Shown here piece by piece: positions 12,947 to 19,498 of a DNA stretch of 41,409 nt. This stretch comes from a virus. Positions within the stretch are counted from its first letter, which is position 1. Every line of letters begins with the position of its first letter. Below the pieces are notes generated by a model that worked only from the letters and a program-made list of their open reading frames with translations, made no database searches and was not told the DNA's origin. Location: IMG/VR virus record IMGVR_UViG_3300024308_000039, positions 1-41,409 of that record. One strand, written 5' to 3'. A program made the translations under genes and the position numbers.

Positions 12947-13657
12947 ATGCGCCTGAAGAAAGCTGAGCGCGAGCAAGTGCGCCTGAAGTACGGCGGAAAC
13001 TGCGCGTATTGCGGCGTGCTGCTGGGCGACCGGTGGCACGCCGATCACCTGGAACCGGTTATCCGGGTCGCTGATGAGCGCGTTGCCGAGCAGATCGATA
13101 ACCACAACCTCGGCAACATGATGCCAGCCTGCGCACCCTGCAATATCAGCAAGGGTCGGCAGACGCTGGAGGGCTGGCGGGATTGGATCGCCGGCCACAT
13201 CAACTCCCTCAACAGCTACCACCCCATCTACCGGCTCGCCAAGTCGTACGGCCTGATCGCTGAGACCGGCGCGCCGGTGGTGTTCTACTTCGAAAGGTGC
13301 AGCCATGATCTTCAAATGCATGGCCGGCTGCACCCTCTTCTTCTGGCTTCCATTGGTACTGACCATAAAGGCGGTGATCAAATGAGCGAGCAATTGCGTG
13401 AACAATTCGAAACTGCATACAAAGCTGCATGCCTGAAGCGCTCGGTCCCGCGTTTCGATGCAGCGGTATTTGCTAAAGACCATTGCGATGATTATCTGAA
13501 TTCGCTGGTTCAGTCTGCGTGGTGGGCGTGGCAGGAATCCCGCGTATCGCTGGTTATTGAGTTGCCTAAGCCATGGCAAACCAATGTGGGCGCAATGCTG
13601 ACGCCTAACGGCGTTCGATTCGCCATCGAGTCCGCCGGCGTGAAGGTGACGCCATGA
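12947..13657 (+). CDS. HNH endonuclease fused in frame to a small phage protein (236 aa)
   Basis: Residues 1-115 are an HNH nuclease: CAYCGVLLGDRWHADHLEPV supplies the zinc knuckle and the DH motif, then MMPACAPCNISKGR. Residues 146-236 (MSEQLREQFETAYKAA onward, WWAWQESRVSLVIELP) match a separate short protein common in Pseudomonas phages. Its own ATG lies at 13382 and overlaps the stop of a 26-aa ORF in another frame. The join (about 120-145) looks like read-through of a former intergenic part, so either a true fusion or two products are made. Confidence 0.75.
   Translation: MRLKKAEREQVRLKYGGNCAYCGVLLGDRWHADHLEPVIRVADERVAEQIDNHNLGNMMPACAPCNISKGRQTLEGWRDWIAGHINSLNSYHPIYRLAKSYGLIAETGAPVVFYFERCSHDLQMHGRLHPLLLASIGTDHKGGDQMSEQLREQFETAYKAACLKRSVPRFDAAVFAKDHCDDYLNSLVQSAWWAWQESRVSLVIELPKPWQTNVGAMLTPNGVRFAIESAGVKVTP
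13305..13385 (+). CDS. Micro-ORF encoding a 26-aa membrane peptide
   Basis: ATG at 13305 behind AAGG, out of frame with the HNH gene around it. The product MIFKCMAGCTLFFWLPLVLT... is almost entirely a membrane helix. Its TGA overlaps the ATG at 13382 (ATGA), a coupling pattern used throughout this operon. That overlap and the hydrophobicity are the evidence. The size makes the call uncertain. Confidence 0.45.
   Translation: MIFKCMAGCTLFFWLPLVLTIKAVIK
13382..13657 (+). CDS. Internal start: probable separate 91-aa product of the HNH frame
   Basis: Same frame as the HNH gene, from ATG 13382. The protein MSEQLREQFETAYKAACLKR..., ending in VELPKPWQTNVGAML..., is found as a stand-alone gene in related phages as I recall. 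The ATGA overlap with the 26-aa ORF supports independent initiation here. Its function is unknown. Confidence 0.5.
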   Translation: MSEQLREQFETAYKAACLKRSVPRFDAAVFAKDHCDDYLNSLVQSAWWAWQESRVSLVIELPKPWQTNVGAMLTPNGVRFAIESAGVKVTP

Positions 13658-13707
13658 TCGCCCTTGCCTGGTTCGCCTACGTGTACTGCTACAAGGGGCC
13701 GCGGTGA
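13654..13707 (+). CDS. Micro-ORF, 17-aa hydrophobic peptide
   Basis: ATG at 13654 overlaps the preceding TGA (ATGA), and its own TGA overlaps the ATG at 13707. Product MIALAWFAYVYCYKGPR, mostly aromatic and hydrophobic. It may act only as a translational bridge between the flanking genes. Confidence 0.35.
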   Translation: MIALAWFAYVYCYKGPR

Positions 13708-13949
13708 TGAGTGACGCAACCAAATACGGAAAGGAGTTGTGGCTGCTTCTCGCACCCACATTCAACGAGGCGACCGCCATGGATGGTTTTGGCAACCATC
13801 CGGAAAAAGCCCAAGCCTTTGCGGGATTCATCGCGGCGGCATGCGGCGGGATGCTTGCCGAGACTGGCCGTGAATCCACCATGGCGGTGCTCGCCGCCAT
13901 TGCGCAGCACGTCGAGAGCATCAAGCCCGGCTCGGAAACAACGCACTAA
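13707..13949 (+). CDS. Hypothetical early protein (80 aa)
   Basis: ATG at 13707 overlaps the previous stop (TGATG). Soluble, Ala-rich and helical (ELWLLLAPTFNEATAMDGFG, then CGGMLAETGRESTMAVLAAI). Seen in coupled arrangement with the upstream micro-ORFs. No family recognised. Confidence 0.6.
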   Translation: MSDATKYGKELWLLLAPTFNEATAMDGFGNHPEKAQAFAGFIAAACGGMLAETGRESTMAVLAAIAQHVESIKPGSETTH

Positions 13950-14013
13950 CACTCCCCGCTTACCCCTCCCCCAACTCAACAGCCTGCCGGTGTACGGCGG
14001 GCGAGGTATCCCC

Positions 14014-14940
14014 ATGTCTGAGATTGAACGCAAAACGATGTGCATCTACCACGGCAACTGCGCTGACGGGTTCGGTGCTGCTTGGGTTGTCAGGCAAGCG
14101 CTCGGCAGCAATGTCGAGTTTGTGCCCGGCGTTTATGGGCAGGAGCCGCCCGACGTCACCGGCAAGGACGTGGTCCTCGTCGACTTCAGCTACAAGTACG
14201 ACGTGCTGGCAGCGCTCGCGTACAAGGCGAACAGCATCATCGTGCTCGACCATCATAAAAGCGCTGCTGAAGACTTGTCCCGTTTCGAGCCATTCCATGC
14301 TGGGATCGAAGAGGATACCAGCCACGATGACGGCTCTCGACTGCTTGGCTGGAAGACCGCGCACGACATGGCTCACTCGCAAAATGGTCCAGCCATTGCC
14401 TGCTGCTTCGACATGAATCGGAGCGGGGCGATGCTAGCGTGGGATCATTACTTCCCCAACCAAGAGCCTCCACAGCTGCTGCGACATATCGAGGACCGCG
14501 ATTTGTGGCTGTTCAGGCTGGATGGCACTCGAGAAATTCAGGCCAACCTCTTCAGCTACCCATATGACTTCGAAGTCTGGGATCAGTTGATGGCCGCCGA
14601 CGTGCAGACACTTCGGTCTGATGGCGCAGCGATTGAGCGAAAGCACCACAAGGACGTAGCCGAGCTGGTGGCGGTGACGAAGCGCCGCTTGGTAATCGGT
14701 GGACACGATGTGCCCGCCGCCAGCCTGCCTTACACGTTGACCAGCGATGCCGGCCACCTCATGGCACAGGGCGAGCCGTTCGCCGCATGCTACTGGGACA
14801 CTCCTGACGGACGTTCTTTCAGCCTGCGAAGCACAAATGAAGGCCTCGACGTGTCCGAGATCGCCAAGCAGTACGGCGGTGGAGGCCACCGTAACGCATC
14901 AGGCTTCCGCGTACCTTTCGGCCACGAGCTGACTCTGTAA
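14014..14940 (+). CDS. DHH/DHHA1 family phosphoesterase (308 aa)
   Basis: The N-terminal DHH domain carries CADG (Asp18), VDFS (Asp57) and the signature DHH at 79-81. The C-terminal DHHA1 domain ends with GGGGHRNASGF (about 288-298). This metal-dependent family hydrolyses short oligonucleotides, cyclic dinucleotide products or related phosphodiesters. Here it could degrade signalling nucleotides or nanoRNA. The substrate is not readable from the sequence. ATG at 14014 behind GAGG and a GCC-rich hairpin. A longer upstream frame overlaps the previous gene and is rejected. Confidence 0.88.
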   Translation: MSEIERKTMCIYHGNCADGFGAAWVVRQALGSNVEFVPGVYGQEPPDVTGKDVVLVDFSYKYDVLAALAYKANSIIVLDHHKSAAEDLSRFEPFHAGIEEDTSHDDGSRLLGWKTAHDMAHSQNGPAIACCFDMNRSGAMLAWDHYFPNQEPPQLLRHIEDRDLWLFRLDGTREIQANLFSYPYDFEVWDQLMAADVQTLRSDGAAIERKHHKDVAELVAVTKRRLVIGGHDVPAASLPYTLTSDAGHLMAQGEPFAACYWDTPDGRSFSLRSTNEGLDVSEIAKQYGGGGHRNASGFRVPFGHELTL

Positions 14941-14983
14941 CCCATCACCACCTTCTGCCGCCACGCGCGGCATGGAGCATCAC

Positions 14984-15226
14984 ATGAGCAAAGTCACCCT
15001 GGATGAATGGGCGGCGGCCGAGTTCAAGACGCCGCCTAGCCCCAACACGTTGCGCAAATGGGCGCGCGAAGGCCGGATCGCGCCAGCACCGGTGAAGCAC
15101 GGGCGCAGCTACTATGTAGAGTCCAACGCCCACTATCAGGAGCCTGACCTGCAGCCAGTCCGCATTGTCGGTGGCAGTCTGATCAGCAGAATAGAGAGAG
15201 CACGCAATGGCGCCCAGGCCGCGTAA
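14984..15226 (+). CDS. xis: Excisionase (80 aa)
   Basis: Small winged-helix excisionase: LDEWAAAEFKTPPSPNTLRK and WAREGRIAPAPVKHGRSYYV are the family hallmarks. It binds and bends attachment-site DNA to direct Int1 towards excision. ATG at 14984 has GGAG ten bases upstream. An ATG at 14972 in the same frame precedes it. The 3' end overlaps int by 20 bases, the usual xis-int arrangement. Confidence 0.9.
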   Translation: MSKVTLDEWAAAEFKTPPSPNTLRKWAREGRIAPAPVKHGRSYYVESNAHYQEPDLQPVRIVGGSLISRIERARNGAQAA

Positions 15227-16310
15227 CACCGGTTCAAAGGATCTTCCCCCGAATCTGTACCGCAAGACCGACGCCCGCAACGGCGTCACTTATTACACCT
15301 ATCGCGACCCGGTCAGTGGTCGCGTGTTCGGTCTGGGCAAGGACAAGGAAGCGGCGATCCGTGAGGCGGTCGCGGCGAATCATGCCGACGCAATCAAGCC
15401 AACGCTGACCGATCGCATCAGTGCGCCGGCGCCAGCACCGGGAAAACTGTTTTCGGAATGGCTCGAGGAATACCGCGAGCTGTTCGCCGAGCGAAAGCTG
15501 TCCGCCAGCAGCAACAAAAACGTGCGCATGCGAATCAACAGGCTGGACGCTGAGTTCGGTTCGAAAGGGATAAAGGAAATCACCACGATGGATGTGGCCG
15601 ATTACCTGACGGGTATGGCCAAGGAAGGAAAGGCGCAGATGGCCAGGGCGATGCGCTCGCTGTTGCGAGACGTGTTCGCCGAGGCTCAGGCGCGGGGGTG
15701 GGCAGACGCCAACCCGGTCGAGGTGACCAAGGCGGCGCGGGTGAACATCAAGCGCGAACGGCTGACGTTGGAACTGTGGCAGGCGATTTACGCCGAAGCG
15801 ACGAAGCCGTGGCTTCGCAGGGCAATGGAGCTGGCGGTGCTGACCGGTCAGCGCCGCGACGATATCGCCTCGATGCTGTTCAAGGATGTGCGCGACGGCT
15901 TTCTGCATGTCGTGCAGTCCAAGACCGGCGCACGCCTGCGGATCAGCACGGAGCTGCGACTGAATTCGGTCGGGCTGGATCTCTCCACCGTCATCAAACA
16001 ATGCCGCGATCGCGTTCTGTCACAACACCTGGTTCACCATGCGCAAGCGTCGGGCCGGGCGAAGGCTGGCCAACCTGTCGTGCTGGACACACTGAGCTCG
16101 GCATTTGCCGAGGCCCGGGACAAAGCCGGCGCGAAGCTGGGAATAACTTTCGGGCGGCAACCGCCGTCCTTCCATGAACAGCGATCGCTTGCCGCGCGCC
16201 TTCATGAGCTCGAAGGCCGCGATGCCCAGAAGCTGCTTGGCCACCGCTCGGCCGCAATGACCGACGTGTACCGAGACAGTCGAGGCGCAGAGTGGATCGA
16301 CGTGGCATAA
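15207..16310 (+). CDS. int: Lambda-type integrase Int1 (367 aa)
   Basis: Full-length lambda Int family. The N-terminal arm-binding domain (DLPPNLY at 12-18, then YRDPVSGRVFGLGKDKEAA) is nearly lambda-like. The core-binding domain is about 80-180. The catalytic domain has Arg216 (TGQRRDD), Lys239 (QSKTG), His323/Arg326 (FHEQR), His346 (LLGHRS) and nucleophile Tyr355 (DVYRDSRGAEW). Start ATG at 15207 behind GAGAGAG. It lies last in the plus-strand early operon and beside the attP candidate, so it is the likely integration enzyme. Confidence 0.95.
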   Translation: MAPRPRNTGSKDLPPNLYRKTDARNGVTYYTYRDPVSGRVFGLGKDKEAAIREAVAANHADAIKPTLTDRISAPAPAPGKLFSEWLEEYRELFAERKLSASSNKNVRMRINRLDAEFGSKGIKEITTMDVADYLTGMAKEGKAQMARAMRSLLRDVFAEAQARGWADANPVEVTKAARVNIKRERLTLELWQAIYAEATKPWLRRAMELAVLTGQRRDDIASMLFKDVRDGFLHVVQSKTGARLRISTELRLNSVGLDLSTVIKQCRDRVLSQHLVHHAQASGRAKAGQPVVLDTLSSAFAEARDKAGAKLGITFGRQPPSFHEQRSLAARLHELEGRDAQKLLGHRSAAMTDVYRDSRGAEWIDVA

Positions 16311-16322
16311 TCACCGGCTGAA

Positions 16323-16538
16323 TTTTGGGGCGATATTGGGGAAGTTTTGGGGAGGATTTTATGCCCAATGAAATCAAGCACTTACAGCTTTACGGCATCA
16401 AGGCGTGGGATGCCGCATAGGAATCACTTAAAGCCTTTTAAATCAAGGCTTTGAGCCGTAAATCAGCACTGAAAACTACTCGATTTTGCGACTGTTCAGA
16501 ACCCAATAAACATTGGCCCGAACGGTTGCGTTTTGGGG
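16323..16538. other. attP region candidate with IHF sites and arm-site repeats
   Basis: Two perfect matches to the IHF consensus WATCAANNNNTTR lie at 16372-16384 and 16441-16453. TTTTGGGG occurs at 16323-16330, 16345-16352 and 16531-16538, with a variant ATTGGGG at 16335-16341, as expected of arm-type integrase sites on both sides of a core. An AAAGCC/GGCTTT inverted repeat lies between. Placement straight after int fits lambda attP. The core and host attB cannot be defined without the host. No other gene is seen in 16311-16629. Confidence 0.75.
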
Positions 16539-16629
16539 AAGAAATCTATTTAGCCAATCCCGCCCCCGGCGTCCTGCCGAACGCAATAAAACTTACACTC
16601 CCGTAACGCAGATGTATGGATTGCCCTCG

Positions 16630-16848
16630 ATGAAAAAACTTGAAGACCTAACCCTTCCACAATCATTGCAGAACAAAATAGCCGCCCTCGTTCGCAGAGT
16701 TCTGGATGCACAGGGTGATGCTGATATCCGACTGGCGGTCGAGCGCGCCGAAGGTTTTGTGGAAGGGCTGGAAGCTGCTCGCTGCTTGAACCCCGCCACG
16801 ATTGAAGCACTTTTCATCATTGTAGAAAGCGCATCGGCTCGTCATTGA
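16630..16848 (+). CDS. Hypothetical small protein between attP and the lysis genes (72 aa)
   Basis: Soluble helical protein (MKKLEDLTLPQSLQNKIAAL, then AEGFVEGLEAARCLNPATIE). The start is uncertain: ATG at 16630 has only a weak GGAT, and an in-frame ATG at 16612 is possible. The last 7 bases overlap the convergent Rz stop. It is the only plus-strand gene right of attP, so it would stay at one end of the integrated prophage. No family recognised. Confidence 0.6.
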   Translation: MKKLEDLTLPQSLQNKIAALVRRVLDAQGDADIRLAVERAEGFVEGLEAARCLNPATIEALFIIVESASARH

Positions 16849-17354
16849 GCCAACGCTTTCACATACGCCTGACACGCCTGCAGCGCGATCAGTCCCCGGT
16901 CGCCGGTGTCGGTGATGGCGATAATTCGTTGAGCATGCGCCGGGTCAAGTCTGGCTCGTACGGTTGCATGATCCACGCCGCCGGCGCCGGTGGCTTTTGG
17001 CACGTCACAGCCACTGGCTGAATCCTCGGCGAGAAGGACTGACAGCCGCAGATCAGAAGTGGCAAGGCGATCGCGCAGGCGAGCTTGGTCTTTTTGAGCA
17101 TTGGTCAAAACCTCTTGGTGGGTTTGGTCGCTGGCTGCCAGACGCTGCTCGAGCGCGAGCCGTTTCGCCTGGTCGGTGCGTACCTGGTCAGAGGCCGCAT
17201 TGCTGATGGTGGTCAGATCGGCCTGATACGCGGCGGACTGCTCGGCGAGCTTCTGGCCATAACGCCAGCCCTGCACCTTCCAGACTCCACCGGCCACGCC
17301 CAGCACCAGCGCCAGCACACCAGCCAGTGCGGCTTTCAGCGCTACCGGGCTCAC
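16842..17354 (-). CDS. Rz: Rz-like inner-membrane spanin (170 aa)
   Basis: GTG at 17354 overlaps the endolysin stop (GTGA). One N-terminal membrane helix (about 5-24, LKAALAGVLALVLGVAGGVW), then a long periplasmic coiled coil rich in Gln, Ala, Asp and Arg, ending with Cys-containing helices. An overlapping lipoprotein frame (16889-17101) inside its 3' half gives the Rz1 partner. Together they fuse inner and outer membranes in the last lysis step. The longer upstream frame overlaps the endolysin and is rejected. Confidence 0.9.
   Translation of the reverse strand: MSPVALKAALAGVLALVLGVAGGVWKVQGWRYGQKLAEQSAAYQADLTTISNAASDQVRTDQAKRLALEQRLAASDQTHQEVLTNAQKDQARLRDRLATSDLRLSVLLAEDSASGCDVPKATGAGGVDHATVRARLDPAHAQRIIAITDTGDRGLIALQACQAYVKALAQ
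16889..17101 (-). CDS. Rz1: Rz1-like outer-membrane lipoprotein spanin (70 aa), nested in Rz
   Basis: Lies entirely within the Rz gene in another frame. MLKKTKLACAIALPLLICGC is a lipoprotein signal peptide with Cys20 as lipidation site. The mature part is short and Pro-rich (CQKPPAPAAW and SPSPTPATGD), as in Rz1. Nesting in Rz is classic for lambdoid phages. Confidence 0.88.
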   Translation of the reverse strand: MLKKTKLACAIALPLLICGCQSFSPRIQPVAVTCQKPPAPAAWIMQPYEPDLTRRMLNELSPSPTPATGD

Positions 17355-17884
17355 GCAAGCACCGCCGTCGCCTTGCTCCAAAGCTTCAGCCGATCCGCCT
17401 GGCCATTGAGCCCGCCATTGATCCTGCGCGTGATGGCTTCGAACTTCTCGGCATCGGCCAGGGTGTTCAGCCCATTGGTTGCCCAGAACCACGCGGCTGA
17501 CAGGCAGGCGTTCTTCGGCTGCTCCAACAGCTCTGGCTGGTTGATCAGGTCAAGGCCGAGGGCTTCGCCGCACTCCGCATAGTTCGCCCGGCCAGTGATC
17601 TGGATCAGGCCACGGCCGCGATACTTGAAACCATCGCCCGGGACGGTGTTGCCCAAGTCCTTGCGACCTTCGTACTTGGCCTGGGCTGGGGTCGGCCCCC
17701 AGATCTCCCGGACGTAGACCAACTGGCCGGACTCATGTCCGATCTGGGCAATGAACGCGGCCACTCGCTTGGAGCCGACGATCTGGAATCGGCCCATGGC
17801 CGTGTTGAGGACAGGTGCAAAAACGCCGGCTTTGGCGCCGGCGTTCGGGAGGATCTGCAGCAGCTGCTGCGTGGTGATGGGCAT
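17351..17884 (-). CDS. GH19 endolysin (177 aa)
   Basis: Glycoside hydrolase family 19 (chitinase-like) lysozyme. AAFIAQIGHESGQLVYVREI contains catalytic Glu51 and a second acid Glu60. The substrate-groove motif FKYRGRGLIQITGRANY (86-102) follows, then AAWFWATNGLNTLAD. No signal peptide, so release requires a holin. The ATG at 17884 is preceded by GGAGA, itself just after a terminator hairpin. Cleaves peptidoglycan glycan strands. Confidence 0.93.
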   Translation of the reverse strand: MPITTQQLLQILPNAGAKAGVFAPVLNTAMGRFQIVGSKRVAAFIAQIGHESGQLVYVREIWGPTPAQAKYEGRKDLGNTVPGDGFKYRGRGLIQITGRANYAECGEALGLDLINQPELLEQPKNACLSAAWFWATNGLNTLADAEKFEAITRRINGGLNGQADRLKLWSKATAVLA

Positions 17885-17900
17885 AGCTTTTCTCCGGGCG

Positions 17901-17925
17901 AAAAAAAGCCCGCTCAGTGGCGGGC
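17901..17925 (-). terminator. Terminator/SD joint T1, before the endolysin
   Basis: On the minus strand, GCCCGC/GCGGGC (17908-17925) is followed by seven T, then CGCCCGGAGA and the endolysin ATG 17 bases after the T-run. It closes the P63C moron transcript and supplies the endolysin ribosome binding site. The downstream CGCC(T/C)GGAGA block is shared with T2 and T3. Confidence 0.85.
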
Positions 17926-17958
17926 CGAGTTGATCAGTAATTTGATTTTTCGGGCCGA

Positions 17959-18969
17959 TTAAAGTCCTCGACCATCATCCAAAGCGAGCTCCATCGTTTT
18001 ATTGTAAGCAGGATGTATGCGATCGAGCTTTTCCATAAAGTCTCCATAACTCGAACTGAGCTTCATCATTGTCAAAACTGAAGACATGTGCTCCCTGAGT
18101 TTTGGGTGCCCAAGATCACCGGTCAGCTTCTGAAACAGCTTGTGCTTCCTAGATCCGCTTTCCGTCTTCGGGCTAGCCGCCTTCAACTCTTCAAGTACCT
18201 TTGGCGCCAATCTTCGGTAAATAATGTCATTTGTAAGGTGACCGAAGTACTGAGGCCTTTTGACACTGTCCGCAGGAAACTCAAGACCCCTGAGCCTAAA
18301 AAGCTGCTCATAAAATTCGTCGGGGAAGGTCTTGATCCAAGGTTGCAGTTCTTTAGCTATGTACCGCTCCAGAATCTCTGCAAGAGCATTTGACGCTCGG
18401 TCCCGCTGAAACCCTGTGGCTTCATCAACGAGCGCAATAATGCCCACATGAGCAAGGGCCCTCATGATGAGTTTTGCTTTTGCTGCAATCTGCTCCTGCC
18501 TGACCCCCAGTACGCCAGCTTCTTGCGCGTCTATCCAGACGTCACAGATTTTCGGGATCAAATCCGCCCGGATTCCATGAGCAACAGCGCCAGACTCCGT
18601 TTTGTATTTTAGTACAAGGTCGTGCACATCACCCAAGTTACTGTTAATAAAGGGCTTTAGGTTCTTGAAGGCAAGGTAAAGCGGTATCTGTGCACTGTCT
18701 GCTCCACGCTCTCGCCTAACAGAAAGCGCACCACTTCGGTACATCCCCATGCTATTCATAAAGTCGGTCTCTGTTAGGACTCGACTCCCATCCGAAAGCA
18801 CCGCGCAAGGTATTTCCAGATCTCCGAGCTTAAGGCTGCCAGTGTATTCTGCAACTGGAGCGCCCCACCTCTGTTTTGCTGCTTTTGACGCGATTGCGCT
18901 GCGCTCTTCGCTTGTCAGGCTTTTTGCTCGAGCCGCCCCACCTAAAACCTTGCTAGCGTTCTTTTCCAT
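17959..18969 (-). CDS. P63C-domain protein, late-operon moron (336 aa)
   Basis: Contains the P63C domain found in scattered phage and plasmid proteins (visible in LILRHPGIIALVDEATG-like text, here ALAHVGIIALVDEATGFQRD, then YIAKELQPWIKTFPDEFYEQ and HLTNDIIYRRLAPKVLEELK). The function of the domain is not known to me. ATG at 18969 behind AGAGGA. A longer frame starts at 19032 without a good site. AT-richer than its neighbours, flanked by terminators T1 and T2 and with its own promoter-like boxes at 19071-19097, so it looks like an inserted gene expressed separately from tail and lysis genes. Confidence 0.82.
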   Translation of the reverse strand: MEKNASKVLGGAARAKSLTSEERSAIASKAAKQRWGAPVAEYTGSLKLGDLEIPCAVLSDGSRVLTETDFMNSMGMYRSGALSVRRERGADSAQIPLYLAFKNLKPFINSNLGDVHDLVLKYKTESGAVAHGIRADLIPKICDVWIDAQEAGVLGVRQEQIAAKAKLIMRALAHVGIIALVDEATGFQRDRASNALAEILERYIAKELQPWIKTFPDEFYEQLFRLRGLEFPADSVKRPQYFGHLTNDIIYRRLAPKVLEELKAASPKTESGSRKHKLFQKLTGDLGHPKLREHMSSVLTMMKLSSSYGDFMEKLDRIHPAYNKTMELALDDGRGL

Positions 18970-19070
18970 GCAAGCATTCCTCTTCAAGCCGGTTAATGCT
19001 TGCAGAATAACGCCGCAGTTGGGGGATGGCAAGTAGCCGCACAGCCTTACTCCTGTGCACGCTGGATGGC

Positions 19071-19097
19071 TGTATAGCTGAAATTTGTAGTCGTCAA
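19071..19097 (-). promoter_or_regulatory. Candidate promoter of the P63C moron
   Basis: Minus strand: TTGACG (19092-19097) and TATACA (19071-19076) with a 15-bp spacer, shorter than ideal. It starts just after terminator T2 and about 100 bases before the P63C start, the expected place for a moron promoter. Confidence 0.45.
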
Positions 19098-19498
19098 TCT
19101 CCAGGCGAAAAAAACCCCGAACTTGTCGGGGTTGAGTTGTACTGCTTGGCGCCGCCTATCCTGACACCGGCCCACATCAGCCATGCCCTCCAGCGCGCCA
19201 CGCCCTCGGCACGCAGCGCCCGGTACAAAACGGCATCCGCCTCTTTGCGCGTCAGCGATCCATGCTCATAAAGCCAGTCGTGCACGGTCGCGGCGTAGTT
19301 GCCGTAGCCCGACACCAGGGCAAACAGCACGAACAGAAAGGCGTTGTGCAGCACCTTGATGCTGGCAAAGTCAGTGACGAAGCCAGCCGGCACGATGATT
19401 GTGCGCTGGTCATCGTCGGCCAGCACCAAGTCATCGAGCAGCTTGTAGGTGCGGCGATCGGTCTGGTCGGTTTTCAGCGTGGTGACAAATCGGCTCAT
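19094..19498 (-). CDS. DUF1353 family protein (134 aa)
   Basis: DUF1353 hallmark: IIVPAGFVTDFASIKVLHNA followed by ATVHDWLYEHGSLTRKEADA and LMWAGVRIGG. Found in many phages near tail-fibre and lysis genes. His and Asp residues of HDWLY may be catalytic, but the role is unproven. ATG at 19498 overlaps the DUF4376 gene stop. The last codons read through the T2 hairpin. Confidence 0.88.
   Translation of the reverse strand: MSRFVTTLKTDQTDRRTYKLLDDLVLADDDQRTIIVPAGFVTDFASIKVLHNAFLFVLFALVSGYGNYAATVHDWLYEHGSLTRKEADAVLYRALRAEGVARWRAWLMWAGVRIGGAKQYNSTPTSSGFFSPGD
19107..19132 (-). terminator. Terminator joint T2, upstream of the P63C moron
   Basis: ACCCCGA/TCGGGGT stem (19114-19132), then seven T and CGCCTGGAGA on the minus strand. 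The hairpin is within the last codons of the DUF1353 gene, whose C-terminus reads GFFSPGD because of it. The SD-like GGAGA here has no start codon at the right distance, as expected if a gene was inserted between it and the endolysin. Confidence 0.82.

Noticed and set aside
12920-13924. Minus-strand open frame of 334 codons opposite the HNH region
   Set aside because: Crosses several coupled plus-strand genes; composition is that of a complementary frame.
15234-16001. Minus-strand open frame of 255 codons opposite int
   Set aside because: Shadow of the integrase gene; His/Arg-rich and without motifs.
16311-16629. tRNA or tRNA fragment in the attP region
   Set aside because: I looked for a cloverleaf or T-loop sequence and found none; the core may match another host gene.
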